A model generated the notes under the pieces. The model did no database searches, was not told where the DNA came from, and worked only from the letters and a program-made list of their open reading frames with translations. This document shows, in pieces, positions 27,978 through 47,291 of a DNA stretch of 64,000 nucleotides; the stretch's first letter is position 1, and each line of letters starts with the position of its first letter. A program made the position numbers and the translations under genes. Origin of the DNA: Lichenostomus cassidix (lineage: Eukaryota; Chordata; Aves; Passeriformes; Meliphagidae); NCBI GenBank assembly GCA_008360975.2, contig CM039183.1, positions 38,307,850 through 38,371,849 on the forward strand. The letters run 5' to 3'.

Positions 27978-28260
27978 AATGATTGAGTAGGTCAGGACTT
28001 TTCAACCTGGAAACAGATGAGCGAGGAAGTATACAATATATCACTAAACGATGCTTGCAGGAATCAGGTTCAGAAGAACCTGGAGATGTTTCCTCAGGAA
28101 ATAGAAAACTGTGTGATGTGGAATTACTTGGAAAAGATGATGTGGTGCAAAATACTTATATGGGTTCATGGGGAGGTCAGGAAAGTCTGTTGAAAAGAAA
28201 TCTGTTGAAGATTACTTCATCGACAAACTACAAGAGATTCAGGAAACCCCTTGCTTGACC
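27978..28260 (+). mobile_element. Ancient CR1 LINE relic
   Basis: Blocks such as 'aggtcaggacttttcaacct' with 'ggaaacagatga', and further on 'gtgtgatgtggaattactt' with 'ggttcatggggaggtc', follow the 3' part of older reptile/bird CR1 families (FNLE-type ORF2 end, then the GTGGAACTCCTTGCC and AGATAAGTTCATGG blocks). The reading frame over the first part gives SGLFNLETDERG, close to the conserved ORF2 C-terminal R-x-L-F-x-L-E motif. It is diverged and gapped, and antisense to RPS6KA2. Confidence 0.6.
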
Positions 28261-31200
28261 TTAAAACAGGAACACGGTAGGAGAAAATTTGGGTGAAGTA
28301 ACACATATGATTATCATGTTCTTACATGCCCCTAGGCAGCTGTTTGTGGCCCATGGGTACTGAACAAGAAAATAAGAAGTCTTAGAATAAGACTTGTTCT
28401 ATGATTTCCCTAGCATACTTTTTTTCAATGCACAGCCTGAAGTCTGCAAGATTCCCTTGGCAGATTCATTCTGATTTTAGCAATGCCAACAGAAACACAA
28501 AACCAACAGAGTTGCTCTGGAGAGAATTACATTAAGCAAATCTTCAGAGAAGAAATATGTATGAAAAATGCTTTGTGTTCAGTGGTGGTGATTGGAAACT
28601 GCAATGTGCATTAAATGTTCTTTACCACATCAGGAAGAAACCCAAGTGCCAGAATGATTTTGCAGGACTGGGATAAATGCTTAGGCACTGTAAGACACTA
28701 GAAGCATATCCTGGACTGAGGATAATTGCTAATGCATTCAATTTTCTCTTCTCTGCCCCTTCCCCACTGTTCCTTTTTTCCCTCTTGCTTAGGCTAATGG
28801 ATATGTCATAGTTTGTTGGGAATGACACACCTTTTTTCAGACCATTTATTTGAACGCCACACTTTTTTGCTACTGTTGCTGCTCCTTTTTCCACAAACGC
28901 ACAGAAATAAGGACCAAGAAAAAAGTCCACCCATAGCTACTTCTCTTAGTGGGGCTGCAGTGTTCAGTTGCATCAAGGGATGCAACCATGCAATTGAGGC
29001 AGGCATTAGTTTTAAAAAATTTTCATTTCCCAGTTGCAGCCACCTCAGCTCTGACACAGAAATAATACATTAAGTTCAAGATCTTAATATATCAAAGAGA
29101 TTTAGGATGGTAATAGCCTACTTTTGCAAAGAGTGGAGGACTTCCAATTCTTAGCAACTGATTTTATGCTATGGAGAAGGTTCAGCACTTCCTGCAATTT
29201 TTATTCCCTGACCTTCTGTGCGATGACACCTGCTGTGTGTAGCCCACAATTTCTTCCTGGACTGTGTGCTGTGGCTGCAGGCAGCAGCCTGGCCTGGCTC
29301 TCTCCTCAGCTGAAGGAGGGAAGCTGCCCGAGGATGTGTTCAAGAACAGCTCTGGGAGATGGAAGGATAACCCTGACCCTGCTGCAAAACTCCACACAAG
29401 ACATTAGGTATCAGAGCTTATGGTAGAGTCCCCCTGGATTTGCTCAGCATGTTTCAGCCATTCATCTGCCATCTGCAAATCTACAGTGGTACTGAGATGT
29501 GCTTTCATGGAGAAAAGAAAAGCACTGCAGAGGGTATGACTGGAAAGGCCTGCTTCACGGAGATGGACATTTCTTGGCACACAGATGGATATTCAGCAAA
29601 CATCTGAAGCACAGCACACAACAGCACACTGCATGGCCACAAACCTTTCACCTTCCTCAAGGTTTCTAGTGGGCTTGGGATTTTTAACTTCACTTTAACT
29701 TCAATTTGGGAATAAGACCTGGCAGTCAAGAACAATCAGCACAATTAATCAGTACAATCAAACCTATTGCCTGCAAATATTCTTATGTGCCATCCAGTCC
29801 CATGACGGTCCAAGAAGATAATTCTTTCAGATCAAATTGCCAGTTTATACACATAATAGAATGCAAGCATTTATATAAAAGCAGTCTCACATTAGCAAGT
29901 GAAAACCTGATATCTAAGTTTTATGCCTGTAATAAAAGTGCCTGCAAACAGTAAGAGTAGAACGTTTATTTTTAATTGGCTTTGATTATTTAATCGTTAT
30001 GGTAAACACGAGCCTTGAAATATTAAGGGGAAAAAAAAGGAGACCTATGAAATTTGCAAGTTTATTACTTGGATATTCAAATTAATCAGGAGTTTCCAGA
30101 TTTTTTGTTTCAGGTAATAAAATTTTAGTGTCTCCACAGCTTCAGAATCTTTTTAGTGCTCTAGCTTTTTGAAATATTTTTCTAAGGTTTCCAAGAAAGA
30201 TTTACAGTCATTCTGACAAAGGTGAAAGCTGTTTTTTGTTTAAACTCATCATCTTATAACGTTAAACCCCAAAGTTTTCTATGTGCCAAAGCAGAATGTA
30301 TCTTCCCTGAGAACACGGAATTGAGAAAATAGTAACTATTTCCTTGGTTTTTGCCCTGAGCCTATTACCAAATGCTTTTATTTTACACTTTCTTGGCCAA
30401 GCTTCTCAATTATAAGGACTCTGAAACCTTTATGCTGCTAAACAGCTTAAGCAGTTTGCTAAATAATATGTTTTTTATATAAAATAATTTTTAATATACA
30501 TCCATTAAATAATAATGCTAAATAATAAATAATTTACCTACCTGAGCAGATTCTGGTCTTAGGGCAAGTCCCTTGCCTAAGCTCCTGACAATGTAATGAA
30601 CTAACACCTTCATTATAAAGTTTCATTTCTGAGATGCTTACTCCTTATTTGCCTGGGTATTCAGTTGGTTTCTTTTAAGAATTTAAAATTATGTTTATCC
30701 ATGATCTGAAATTTGTCGTACTTCGAGCAGTACTACTGAAGCATTGCTATGCAGATTATTTGAACAGCAAATAGGCTCAGAAAAGAACAGGCAGTGTCCA
30801 AAACCAGGGATACCAAAGGAAGACTTTCCATTCCTTAAAAATTTGTCACAAATATTAATATGGACATCAGACTTAAAAATAGAACCAGGCAAACCAGATT
30901 ACTAAATTTCTTCTTAGTCTTGTCTAACTTGCTTCAACCCTGATAGTTTTTTTTCCATTAACAATCCAAAGCTTCAAAACAAAGTTTCAAAGCAAAATTT
31001 CAGAATGCATCATCAATATTTACTTCTGTTAATTCTGTTTGTTAAGATACCAAAATCAGATGGCAAAAAGCATCTATTATCTTTGCAATGTTAAACATTG
31101 GATTCTGGAACTAAATGCACTTTCCAGATTTGCAAACTTGTGAAACAATGGCTGAAAACAAGTGTTTGATCCATAATATGGTTCATTTATTTTAGCATGC

Positions 31201-32224
31201 TTAATTAAGTTTCCAAAGATCTTTCAAAACTGGATGTCTAAGCCTACTTTTCTTTAAATATTATTATTTCTTTCCCAGAAAAAGCTGAAATCCACAAGGT
31301 TGAAGCAGTCCTTTTATATACTGACTTCTGTTCAGTATTTAGGGCAACAATTCAAGCTTCTCTTCTTTTGTTATCAACAGGTCCCTTTCCATCTTCCTTT
31401 GTGCTGATTCTCAATCAGTTAAAAGAGAGAGTACCTTCAGGAGCTTCCTACCACTATTTCTGAAATATTAAGATCTATTTTTCTGTTACTCTTTTAGATT
31501 TTATTTCCTTTGATGTTTGTATTGTAAATAATTTCTTTCTTTCTTTTTTGCTTTCTCCAAGCTTTCCCAGTATTTCAATAAACTTCAGGTTTCAAAACCT
31601 TGTCCCCTAGAAATTCCCTGTTATTAACATATGAGGGCTAGAACTGTTATGGCTAAAACTAAGTTTTAGTGAGTAGCTTTTTATTTAAGCACTGGTATCC
31701 AGAAACTCCCACTGACTTCACTGGAGCTCCATTTTGGATGGATAGCAACTTGTGAAAAGCCACAAAATGAGAAGAGCAGGATAAAACCAAGAGATAGAGA
31801 CAGGGAGGAAACAGCAGGAAGAAACAGAGGTGGGGAATGGGAAAAAGTTTGTATTTGGTGCAGCACCTAATTTTTCTAAACAGAGATTAAACCTAGAAAT
31901 CCCAATACTCTGTTTTTTCTAGTGTCAAACAAATTGCCTGAGAGAAATTGAAACCTGCTGAGAAAATGTGTCTTTCCACTCTCATGCCTGCCAGATATCA
32001 GACTACAAGAGCTACCATTTAGATCAAGAGGTAAAACAAAAGGGAGGACATTCCCTCTGCAGGCCATGTGGGATCCCCCCCGGTAGGAGAGAGGCCCCAG
32101 CTCCAGGCCTGGCTTGCCACTGCCACCCAGCACTGAGCTAGTGTGGGTTGACACTCATCCCTGTGGGGAACAATGACAAAATGTGCAGTGGAAATCATGC
32201 AACAGGTATTTTCCATGGCCTCAT

Positions 32225-32325
32225 CAAATACAATTATTTTTTTAATAAAACCTGTGAGCAAGGGCAGATATAAGATACAAATACAATTATTTTCTTAATA
32301 AAACCTGTGAACAAGGGTAGTAAGA
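32225..32325. repeat. 53-base two-copy tandem duplication
   Basis: The segment starting caaatacaattatttt at 32225 recurs at 32278 with a few changes (both continue 'aataaaacctgtga', then 'caaggg'). The period is 53 bases, and the second copy decays after about 43 bases. It is an old slippage or local duplication within an intron. Confidence 0.9.
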
Positions 32326-32823
32326 GACATGATCTAAACAGGATTATTAACAAAGAGTGAAGTACAAAAGAGATGATGTATTTGGGTAATAAAGAAGAAG
32401 GTCTACTGTACGAATGCCCCCAGCTAACAGAATGAGATAGGACTGAAATGCATTTGAGAATAGGAGAGATGGAACTTCAGATTTGCAGCTAAATTATACA
32501 GATTTTAAAACACACTTGTTTCTCAATTCCCTATATTATCATATGCAGCAGTTATCTTGAATCATTCATAAAAGCTGGTGGTTTACTCTCCCTCTTTACC
32601 AAAAATCAGAAATACAAGTTAATATCATGTTTTAAATTTCAATGCTTTGCCTGTGCTCTTCGCAATTTTCTCAAGTGAAGCTCAAGGTTCACTGTGCTCT
32701 AGGAAGGAATGCAAAATGCCACCTAATGAAGAGGATAACCATCAGAAAAGATGAGCTGAGAGAAACCACCATGTGACAAGGCAGGGAGCACACAACCAAT
32801 GTCCTTATCAAAGGCACACGTAC

Positions 32824-32912
32824 CTAATCTGTTGGAGGGGTTCCTTTTGAAGAGGGCACGCAGCAGGCTCTGGGCTTCTATGCTCAAGAACTGCGGCATT
32901 CCCAGCTTGGCT
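32824..32912 (-). CDS. RPS6KA2: RPS6KA2 window exon 7: N-kinase helix H-I
   Basis: This 89-base exon completes the Lys codon and encodes [20 protein letters not shown], then FKRNPSNRL. It ends with the first G of a Gly codon before GTACGT. The acceptor is TCTTTCAG. This is the region of helices H and I, with the conserved Arg in the NRLG motif that pairs with the APE glutamate. Two residues seem to differ from human: Ile in FLSIEAQ (Gly in human as recalled) and Ser in RNPSNRL (Cys in human as recalled). Both are at positions that vary among RSK paralogues. Confidence 0.97.
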
Positions 32913-33749
32913 CTGAAAGAACACAACACTTGAAAAGAAAATAGATTTTTCAAGGTTTTTTTCCATCCCACTGTGGCTGAAACAGCGGAACTGTAGCAGT
33001 CAGGATAGGCAGACACAGGAAATCAGTGACCAAAGGCTACCTAAGCATAGTGTAATACAGAGTGAGAATCTTAACTTATTCTGCTGAGCTTAAGGAAGGT
33101 TTTACCACTGACTTCACTACAGGTAGAGCAGCTCTAATGAATCTCAGAAAAACTTCTGCAACCTAAATAGGTCATTTTCCTACAGCATTTTCCCACTTTT
33201 TGAATTTGCTGGAATAAATTTAGGAATCAAGAGGAATTTAAACCATCAAACTGAATGAAAAAAATTATATTAAACTGCATACTGTTAAATAGAATAAAAC
33301 TTTCCTCTTGGCCATTCACTGCTACCGAAGAAAACCCCCATAATACTGAGTAAAGCTAAGCTTCAAATATTTTGTTTGCATTTGACATTAAATAAATGGG
33401 ACATCTCAAAGGAAGAGTTGAAACTTGGCAACAACAAAATATTAGATGTCCTGCAGAAATCTGACTTTCCCACATTTGTGGATACTGACATTATCACAAT
33501 AAGTAAGATAAATTTCTGTTTTAAGGCCCTCTCAGTAATTCACTTCACACATTTTTTTCTGAAGGCAATTTTGGCGTTAAACGCGTGCATCAGCTACGTG
33601 TGCCTCATGAAATTCACACCTTGCATAGCTTTGAAAAGTTCATTATGCACATTATTATTCTCTACCCTTCCTATATTTGGGCCCTATGCAGTCTCCAGAG
33701 GATAGAGCTAGCTCACAATTAGAAGAACGAAAGCAGTTTTGATACTCAC
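32913..33749 (-). other. RPS6KA2 intron 6
   Basis: This is an 837-base intron. Nothing recognisable was seen apart from the splice sites. Confidence 0.88.
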
Positions 33750-33820
33750 TTGAGAATGAGTGCCATTGTCTCCTTTCTGTCTTTTCCCTGGAAGGGTAAT
33801 GATCCCGTCAGCATCTCAAA
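33750..33820 (-). CDS. RPS6KA2: RPS6KA2 window exon 6: N-kinase C-lobe
   Basis: This 71-base exon starts in phase 0 with [20 protein letters not shown], then LIL. It ends with AA, the first two bases of a Lys codon. It encodes the end of helix F and helix G of the N-terminal kinase domain. The acceptor is CTCCACAG and the donor is GTGAGT. It is separated from the following exon by only 837 bases. It corresponds to about residues 250-273. No substitution is apparent against the mammalian sequence as I remember it. Confidence 0.97.
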
Positions 33821-41012
<7,192 letters not shown>

Positions 41013-41050
41013 CTGTTATCTTAATGTGACCCTCTTCATCAAGAAGAATG
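41013..41050 (-). CDS. RPS6KA2: RPS6KA2 window exon 4: 38-base exon before DFG
   Basis: This very small exon completes the catalytic-loop Asn codon and encodes ILLDEEGHIKIT, strands beta7 and beta8. It ends with the G that starts the Asp codon of the DFG motif. The acceptor is TTTATAG and the donor is a good GTATGT. It sits only 717 bases upstream of the next exon. Both of its outer codons (the Asn and the DFG Asp) are catalytic and both are split by introns, so skipping it would destroy the kinase and shift the frame (38 is not a multiple of 3). Confidence 0.97.
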
Positions 41051-43504
41051 CTATAAAGCAAAAAAGAAACATTCATTCATTAGCCAGGCATAGAGTGCAG
41101 TTAAAAACCATGAATTAAAAAAAAATGTTTAAATCAGGTAAGGAGATATGCAAGATTCAAATACTTTTATAAACAAAACCTTCTTGGATTCTGTGGCCTC
41201 AGAAAGAAAAATGAACCTCAAAGGTCTGCCTAATCTCATGTCTGAAGAATGCACAGCCTGAGGCAGTTCCATGAGAAGCCTCCTCCTTGCTCCATAGGAT
41301 GTTCACGGTGGGCATGCAAAGAGAGCTCAGAAGGAACACTGTGTTCAAAGCCAACAACTGCAGAGTATATGCTTCCAGCAGGAGAAGGAGCTACAGGTTT
41401 TCTGTTCTTGTCAGAAGAAAAGGCAATCACACAAATAATCAGGGCTTGGACTCACTGGACCTAAAATTAAGTCTAAAGCTTCACGGTGAAGTAATAAAAG
41501 TTATTGTAGAGCACAATGACTAGTCACAGCCCAACTGCATGGATCTCAGCCTCTGCTTATTTTCTGTCCAGAAGCACATTTGAAAATTCAGCCTGGATCC
41601 CGAATTCAAGTGTTCTCACATTTGCCACCTGCCAACATGTTTTTTTCTCACAACGGCACTCCAACATTTCTGTAGTTCACAAAAATCAGTGCTAGTTTTT
41701 GTGGAAATAAGAAGGAACATGAAATTTGAAAAATAATGGTTTTGGTAAATAAATAGTGACACAGTAATGAAGGTGGTGTTTCTTCAATTCTAGTTAGATT
41801 TACTATTTTTCTTTTTAAAATGATCTAGCAAGGTGACAGCTATTTTTATCTTCCTCTTCTCTTAGAGAATCACTTTAATCCAATTATTCAGGAAGAAAAT
41901 AGGACAGAAGTGAACCAAATATAACAGGCTATACTTTGTGAAAAGTTTTGTCTCTACTGAAACATAATTGAAAAGAGATGCTCTTCTGTCAATCATTTAT
42001 GTGCTTAGAAAAAGCTGTTGTGCCATTCAACAAAGGCCAGCAACTAAGTCAGTACTATGATTCCAATAATAGAAGCCTTTCCTTCTTGATAAAAGCATCT
42101 TACCTTTATTCTTTCTCCACAGTTTTCTTGAAGACACAAAATTTTCAAGTACTAGTCTATAACAGGCATGTTTAAATGTATTTTTGTGACTGCAACCCCT
42201 AAACCTGTGCTTCAGAAGAGACCAGAATAAAACAGCTGCCAGTGGGGAAGTGAGCATGAATATATGAACTCCCCAGACCTGGATCTGAAAAAATAGCATG
42301 GGGGAATAGAGATCTCAGAAAACATCCAAAATTCTGCCCCACACCCAAGGAGCCCCTGTAAACCACAGTGCAATTCATAGATTCTGGAAGTTTCCCCAGA
42401 AACATTCAATAGATGTTATATTTCATAATTTCCTATTGAAAATCCATGCTGCTTCTGTAAGTATATGATGTAAATTTCCCATCCCTTTGCCCTGATTAGA
42501 GGGTTCACACTTTACCCTTATTTAAGGGATGGAGGCAACACCAACACAGCTATCAGACAGATAATACTGTCTGAGGTTGAGTCAGAAACATACAGCAACA
42601 TGTTCTCATACTCAGTGTTTGCACGAGCAGCAAAATGAATGGATCCAACGGATGTGTATCCTCTATCCCCTAAAAAGTGATCTTCCCTCCTCCATCTCAT
42701 GTTCCCTAACCACCCTTCTACCATGCCCTCAGCTGCTGGCAGCTTCCTCTGTGGCCCCTGGCAGCACCCTTTGGACATCTGGGTGCTTCCACATTTGCCA
42801 TCCGGCAGCACAATTAATGCTACAGTTACTAACTGAAGATTATATTTCATGTAAAAGGAAAGCAATATGCTAATAGCAAGAAAAAAAAAAAAAAGGCAGT
42901 TGTTGCACTGAATTATTTTAAAGTGAAATTAAGAAGCAAAGAACAAAGTACCTGGTTCTAAGAATGCAAATTACAACAAGAGACAAATAGTTTTCCTGTG
43001 ACTGTAGAAGCAAACTTATGATCTGATCGTACTCTGTAGTCTCTTTTTATCTTTATCACTTTACATTCCTTTTTATCCCACCATGTCCATGGAGAAATTC
43101 TATTGTGAGAATCACAATTACTTTATCTATGGTTTGGTTTGCAGGATAAACAATTCTGCAATAAGATAGTATGATTCTGTGGAAGGGAATAAAGAACCAG
43201 AAGTTGTTAATATGATTCAGGCTTAAGAATAATCTTTTGCCTAAATTAATGTTTTGAAATTATGAAAACCATAAAAAGTAGACTACTTTTAAATGCTAAA
43301 CTCAGTTACAATCCCACTGAATGATAACCTTCAGCTAGGAGTTTTTTCATTTTATTTGTTCAGTCTAAGGCTTGAGTGCTTTTACGGGATACTGTCATTG
43401 TCAACCTTCTCTTCAAAACAGTAATAACGGTTATTAGGTGAAAAACATACCAACATCATAAATAAGTGAACCACATATAGGCTTGGAACAAAAAATGCCA
43501 CAAA

Positions 43505-43835
43505 ATCAGGGTGTTCCTTAGAGAAGAGGAGACTGAATGGAGACCTCATCACAGTCTACAGCTTTCTCAAGAGGGGGAAGGAGGGGCAGGCACTGATCTC
43601 TTCTCTGTGGTGACAGTGACAGGACTGGAGGATGGCCTGAGTCTGTGTCAGGGGAGGTTTAGGTTAGTTATTAGGAAAAAGTTCTTCACCCAGAGGATGG
43701 CTGGGCTCTGGAACAGGCTCCCCAGGGAAGTGGTCACAGCACCACCCTGACAGAGTTCAAGTGTTTGGACAATGCTCTCAGACACATGGTGTGACTCTTG
43801 TGATTGTCCTGGGGATGTTCTATCACTCTATGGTT
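43505..43835 (+). mobile_element. CR1 LINE 3' end, well preserved
   Basis: The order 'gagacctcatcacagtctac', 'ctttctcaagaggggga', 'ctgatctcttctctg', 'gtgtcaggggaggttta', 'attaggaaaaagttcttcac' and 'ggaacaggctccccaggga', followed by 'agtggtcacagcacca', is the standard end of CR1 ORF2 plus 3' untranslated region. The frame still reads LSQEGEGGAGTDLFSVV and, further on, FRLVIRKKFFT and WNRLPREV, the conserved ORF2 tail, but stops soon after. The last part is shortened: the usual stretch between 'cctgtgcagg' and 'gatattctatg' is missing and the element ends at 'gttctatcactctatg'. It is antisense to RPS6KA2. Confidence 0.93.
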
Positions 43836-44250
43836 GAACATCTTAACATCAGGATCATCCCAGAAACATTCAAACTGCTTCCACTGACCTCAGTTTAAAA
43901 GTATGCCTTCAGAAAATAAAGGCTGGAAATCTCCATGCTAGAGGCTGGAGCAGCTAAATTAGCAGCAGGGGAACGACATACCGAGTTACAGTAGAAGCCT
44001 CACAGTATAGCTGGGACTGCAAACTCCACAGTAGTTTTCTGCTACAACTTTTATCACAGGGGTAAAAACATTTTGTTATGTGTTGTTGACATTGTTTTAT
44101 ATCATGTCTTAAATCAAGGCCTGAACAATTCTCTCCCATTTCTCTCTCTTTTATTTTTGGTTTTGAGTCATGTCTTTTGGGCTTCACTTTGAGCTCCAGC
44201 ATTCCTAAATCAATGTGAAATTCTGCCAAATCTAATAAAGCTGGAACTCT

Positions 44251-44338
44251 GGGGTTGGTTTGGTTGAGTTGTTGGGTTTTTGGGGGTTTTTTGTTGATTT
44301 TTTTTGGTTGGTTTTTTTAAATTTAATTTTTTTTTTAA
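44251..44338 (+). repeat. G/T-rich low-complexity patch
   Basis: Only T and G, with very few exceptions, are present from 44251 onward, including ggggttgg and a run of five G, passing into T runs at the end. The minus strand would give an A/C-rich transcript. A similar but shorter patch is at 15300-15340. Confidence 0.8.
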
Positions 44339-45379
44339 TGATCTAAGTTTCTTTCTAAGTGAGAGCAGTTTTGCAGACGATTCAACCCACACTTTGTTTT
44401 TCAGAAACTGTAGCCAAATTTTCATGTTGGAAATAAAACGTGGGACTTTATGAAATGTTTTATTTCATTGCACATTTTGCTATGAAAGCACCAGATGAAG
44501 TAGTCAAATATCTATTAAAGAGAACAAGATTCTCACAAATTGTGTTTTGTGATACTTCAGTGTTTGCATGACCTCATACCTATCTCATGACCCCATGCTA
44601 TCTCAGCCTGCTGAATACAAAAGCTCCCATTTTTCTATTTTGGTATATTTAATATCTTGATTGTGCAGTTCTTAAGTAAAAATGTGCCTCACCAGGTAAG
44701 TAACTCAGTGGCTCTCAGTGTGACTGAACAATTACTTTGTTCCACAAGGGATGCCACTGAAATCACCAAGACAACTCAAGGAGAATTTGTCTGCAACAAT
44801 TCAAGATAAATGTCTGCCTGTTCTAAACAAGACTTTAACCAGCAAGCTCAATTATTTGTCTTTCTGAAGTAAGTACAGCTGACTTGAGAACAACTCCCAG
44901 TTGCACTTGAAATTAACTCATAGCTTTGAATTGTTAACATGGATTTTTGCTCAGGGAATCTTAAAAAATAAAAAGACAAACCTTAAATTTTAATGTACTG
45001 AGGGTTCTTCCAAGTGGTTTGAACAGTGCTATTTTCTAACTTTTTTTTCCCCTAAACAATTCCAGTGAGCTTCATTTTAGCATACTAACAGAGCTGACAA
45101 GCAAACTCAAACCTATCAGCAGTTACTTTTAGGAGCTTCTGAAGAACAGCAAAAGCATTGAACAATGAAAGGTCAAATGCAGTGTCTATCTTTAATAAAG
45201 GGGGAAGAGAGAGAGAGAATTGGTAAATTACAAACTAATTAATTTATCTCCAGTTCTGCAAACCTGACAGAGCAAACCTCGTACTGTAATTATGCTGGTA
45301 ATGCCTCTCCTGAAGATGTGTGCGCGTGATTCTGCACGTTGCACTTCGAAGGTGATAGGAATTGAGGGAAACCAAAGAC

Positions 45380-45735
45380 AAGGAACAGGAATGATTGAAC
45401 ACCTATAAAGACTGACTAGTGGAGAAGAGTTCAGTAGCTGGATTGTTTAAGGTACAGGAGAGGGTCTAAGGACAAGGATGTTCTCACAATGCCCTGAGGC
45501 TGCTGCTGAGAGCAGAACAAGCAGGTTGGGGCATCTAGGAAGACAGGCCAAGGAGCAGTGCTGCTGCAGTGGCAGCAAAGGAATTTCAAACTAGCTATTA
45601 GGAGCAATATTCTAGATGAACAACTGGTGGAGCACTGCCAAGAGGCCTCCTGTGTAGACCATGGAGTCTCCACCAGCTGTTTTAATCCTATGTCAGCAAC
45701 TCACCTTTAATGGTCTTGATACATTTGACCCAGCC
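45380..45735 (+). mobile_element. Diverged CR1 LINE relic
   Basis: 'caaactagctattaggagca', 'ggtggagcactgcca', 'gaggcctcctgtg' and 'catggagtctccacc' parallel the CR1 3' part (AACACGAGGAAGAAC, GGAGCACTGGAACA, GGCTGCCCAGAG, GTGGAGTCTCC). The upstream 'aggtacaggaga' block fits too. It is highly diverged, so this is a tentative call. Confidence 0.5.
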
Positions 45736-47247
45736 AGGGGGCAAAGAGAGGATTACAAAATCCTGGGATGGTCCTAATTTCCTTTTATTGTCTTACTTAG
45801 AAAGCTATTCTTTCCCAGATTTAAGTAAAAAAATTAGCATTTTTTCCCCTTGCGAGTAATTTTTTTATTCTGATGTATTTATTTCTTTAATGTAAACCTT
45901 AAGTTCCAGCAAAATCGAGGGCTGTCATGCTTTGCTGTCCTAGGTGTGACTACACATAGGCTTTGTGCTTATAGAGCTATTTTTAGAGAATATGGTTTTC
46001 AGTCAGAGGTCTTGCTTTATCTCCAGGTATGAACTTCTGGGTCATTCCCTTTCCTATACAACAGTTATATTCATGTAAACTAATTTTATACTCTGGCACT
46101 TGGATCCAAATGAAACTGTATTACATTTAATCCATTTAACTGTACATCAAAGACCATAAACCATATATACAAAAGTTAGAAAATGCAAGAGTGAGGGCTG
46201 CCACCTTAATTTAACAGTAATTTATACAGTAATCTTGCTGTATAAAGATCTTCAGTTACATGACGGTAATTTTTATTTTCTTCCAGGGAAACCTTGCCTC
46301 AGCTGGCGAGTGGTAACATTCACGGAGGGATTTTAGCAGAGCAGTGCAGTGAAAGGGATGGCTGGTCTCAGCTGAGACGAAAATACAGAGAAAACTGGAT
46401 TCTATCTGTACCTTTTCAACATGCCTCTAAGTGACAATGACAAATCAGTGACACCTTCCTTCCTTAGATGAGCTCTAATTTCTCGATTCAGTGATCCCTC
46501 ATTTGAAACACTGCAGCTTGGTTTGCAGAAATTTGAAGTGCTCTCACTTGCAACTGGAGTCATTGAGGGATGTGTTTTGAGATGCTAAGTGACACTTCCT
46601 GCTGAGAACTATGAAAAATCCAGCTCTCAGTATCTCAAATACAACGAACAGTTTTGACATATGTTTAATTTTCTCCTTGGTTTCTAACTTCTTCTAAATC
46701 TAAAAATTACAGCATTTCCCTATAAATCTAACAGCACTGTGACTTATATCTCAATATCCAAGCTCATGTCTGGATATCTTCTAATAGCAGATTCATATAT
46801 CATCTGTTATCTCAAAAATCAGCTTCATCTAACATCAGAGAGAAAAGCAGTGCTTGATTCATACTAATGTTCACTAGAATCAAAGTTTCAAACTGAAAAG
46901 CTATAATTTGAGTTATTCTATTGTGTACATGTTTGCTGATGCTGAATGGATAAACCAGCAATTCAGAATAAAGTTGAAACCAAGGAGCTGCTGGCAGCCA
47001 ATGCAAGAGTCTGTGGCAGTGGCAGCTGGGGTATGACCACTGCCTACCTGCATTTCGTGTCAGGAACAAACCAGTACTTTTCTCCCTCGTTGTTTAATTT
47101 GGAGGATGACCTTCCATGTTTTCCAAAGAGTCTGGTTTCCAGTTTTGCTTGCATACATGGGCAAGACTGGAAAATTTGGTCAACTGCAAAAAGCCCTCTA
47201 CTCCAAAAGACTGAGAGCTCTTGCTACGAACATCTGTTGAATTTGCA

Positions 47248-47291
<44 letters not shown>
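47248..47291. repeat. Pure (TAC)n microsatellite
   Basis: Forty-four bases of uninterrupted tac triplets, between 14 and 15 units, lie in an intron. Uninterrupted length of this kind is normally polymorphic in length. Confidence 0.98.

Larger units (their letters stand above)
26370..32823 (-). other. RPS6KA2 intron 7
   Basis: This is a 6.45-kb intron. It contains an old CR1 relic at 27.98-28.26 kb, a somewhat GC-richer patch near 29.2-29.4 kb, very AT-rich DNA at 30.4-31.1 kb, and a 53-base tandem duplication at 32.2 kb. Nothing else was recognised. Confidence 0.8.
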
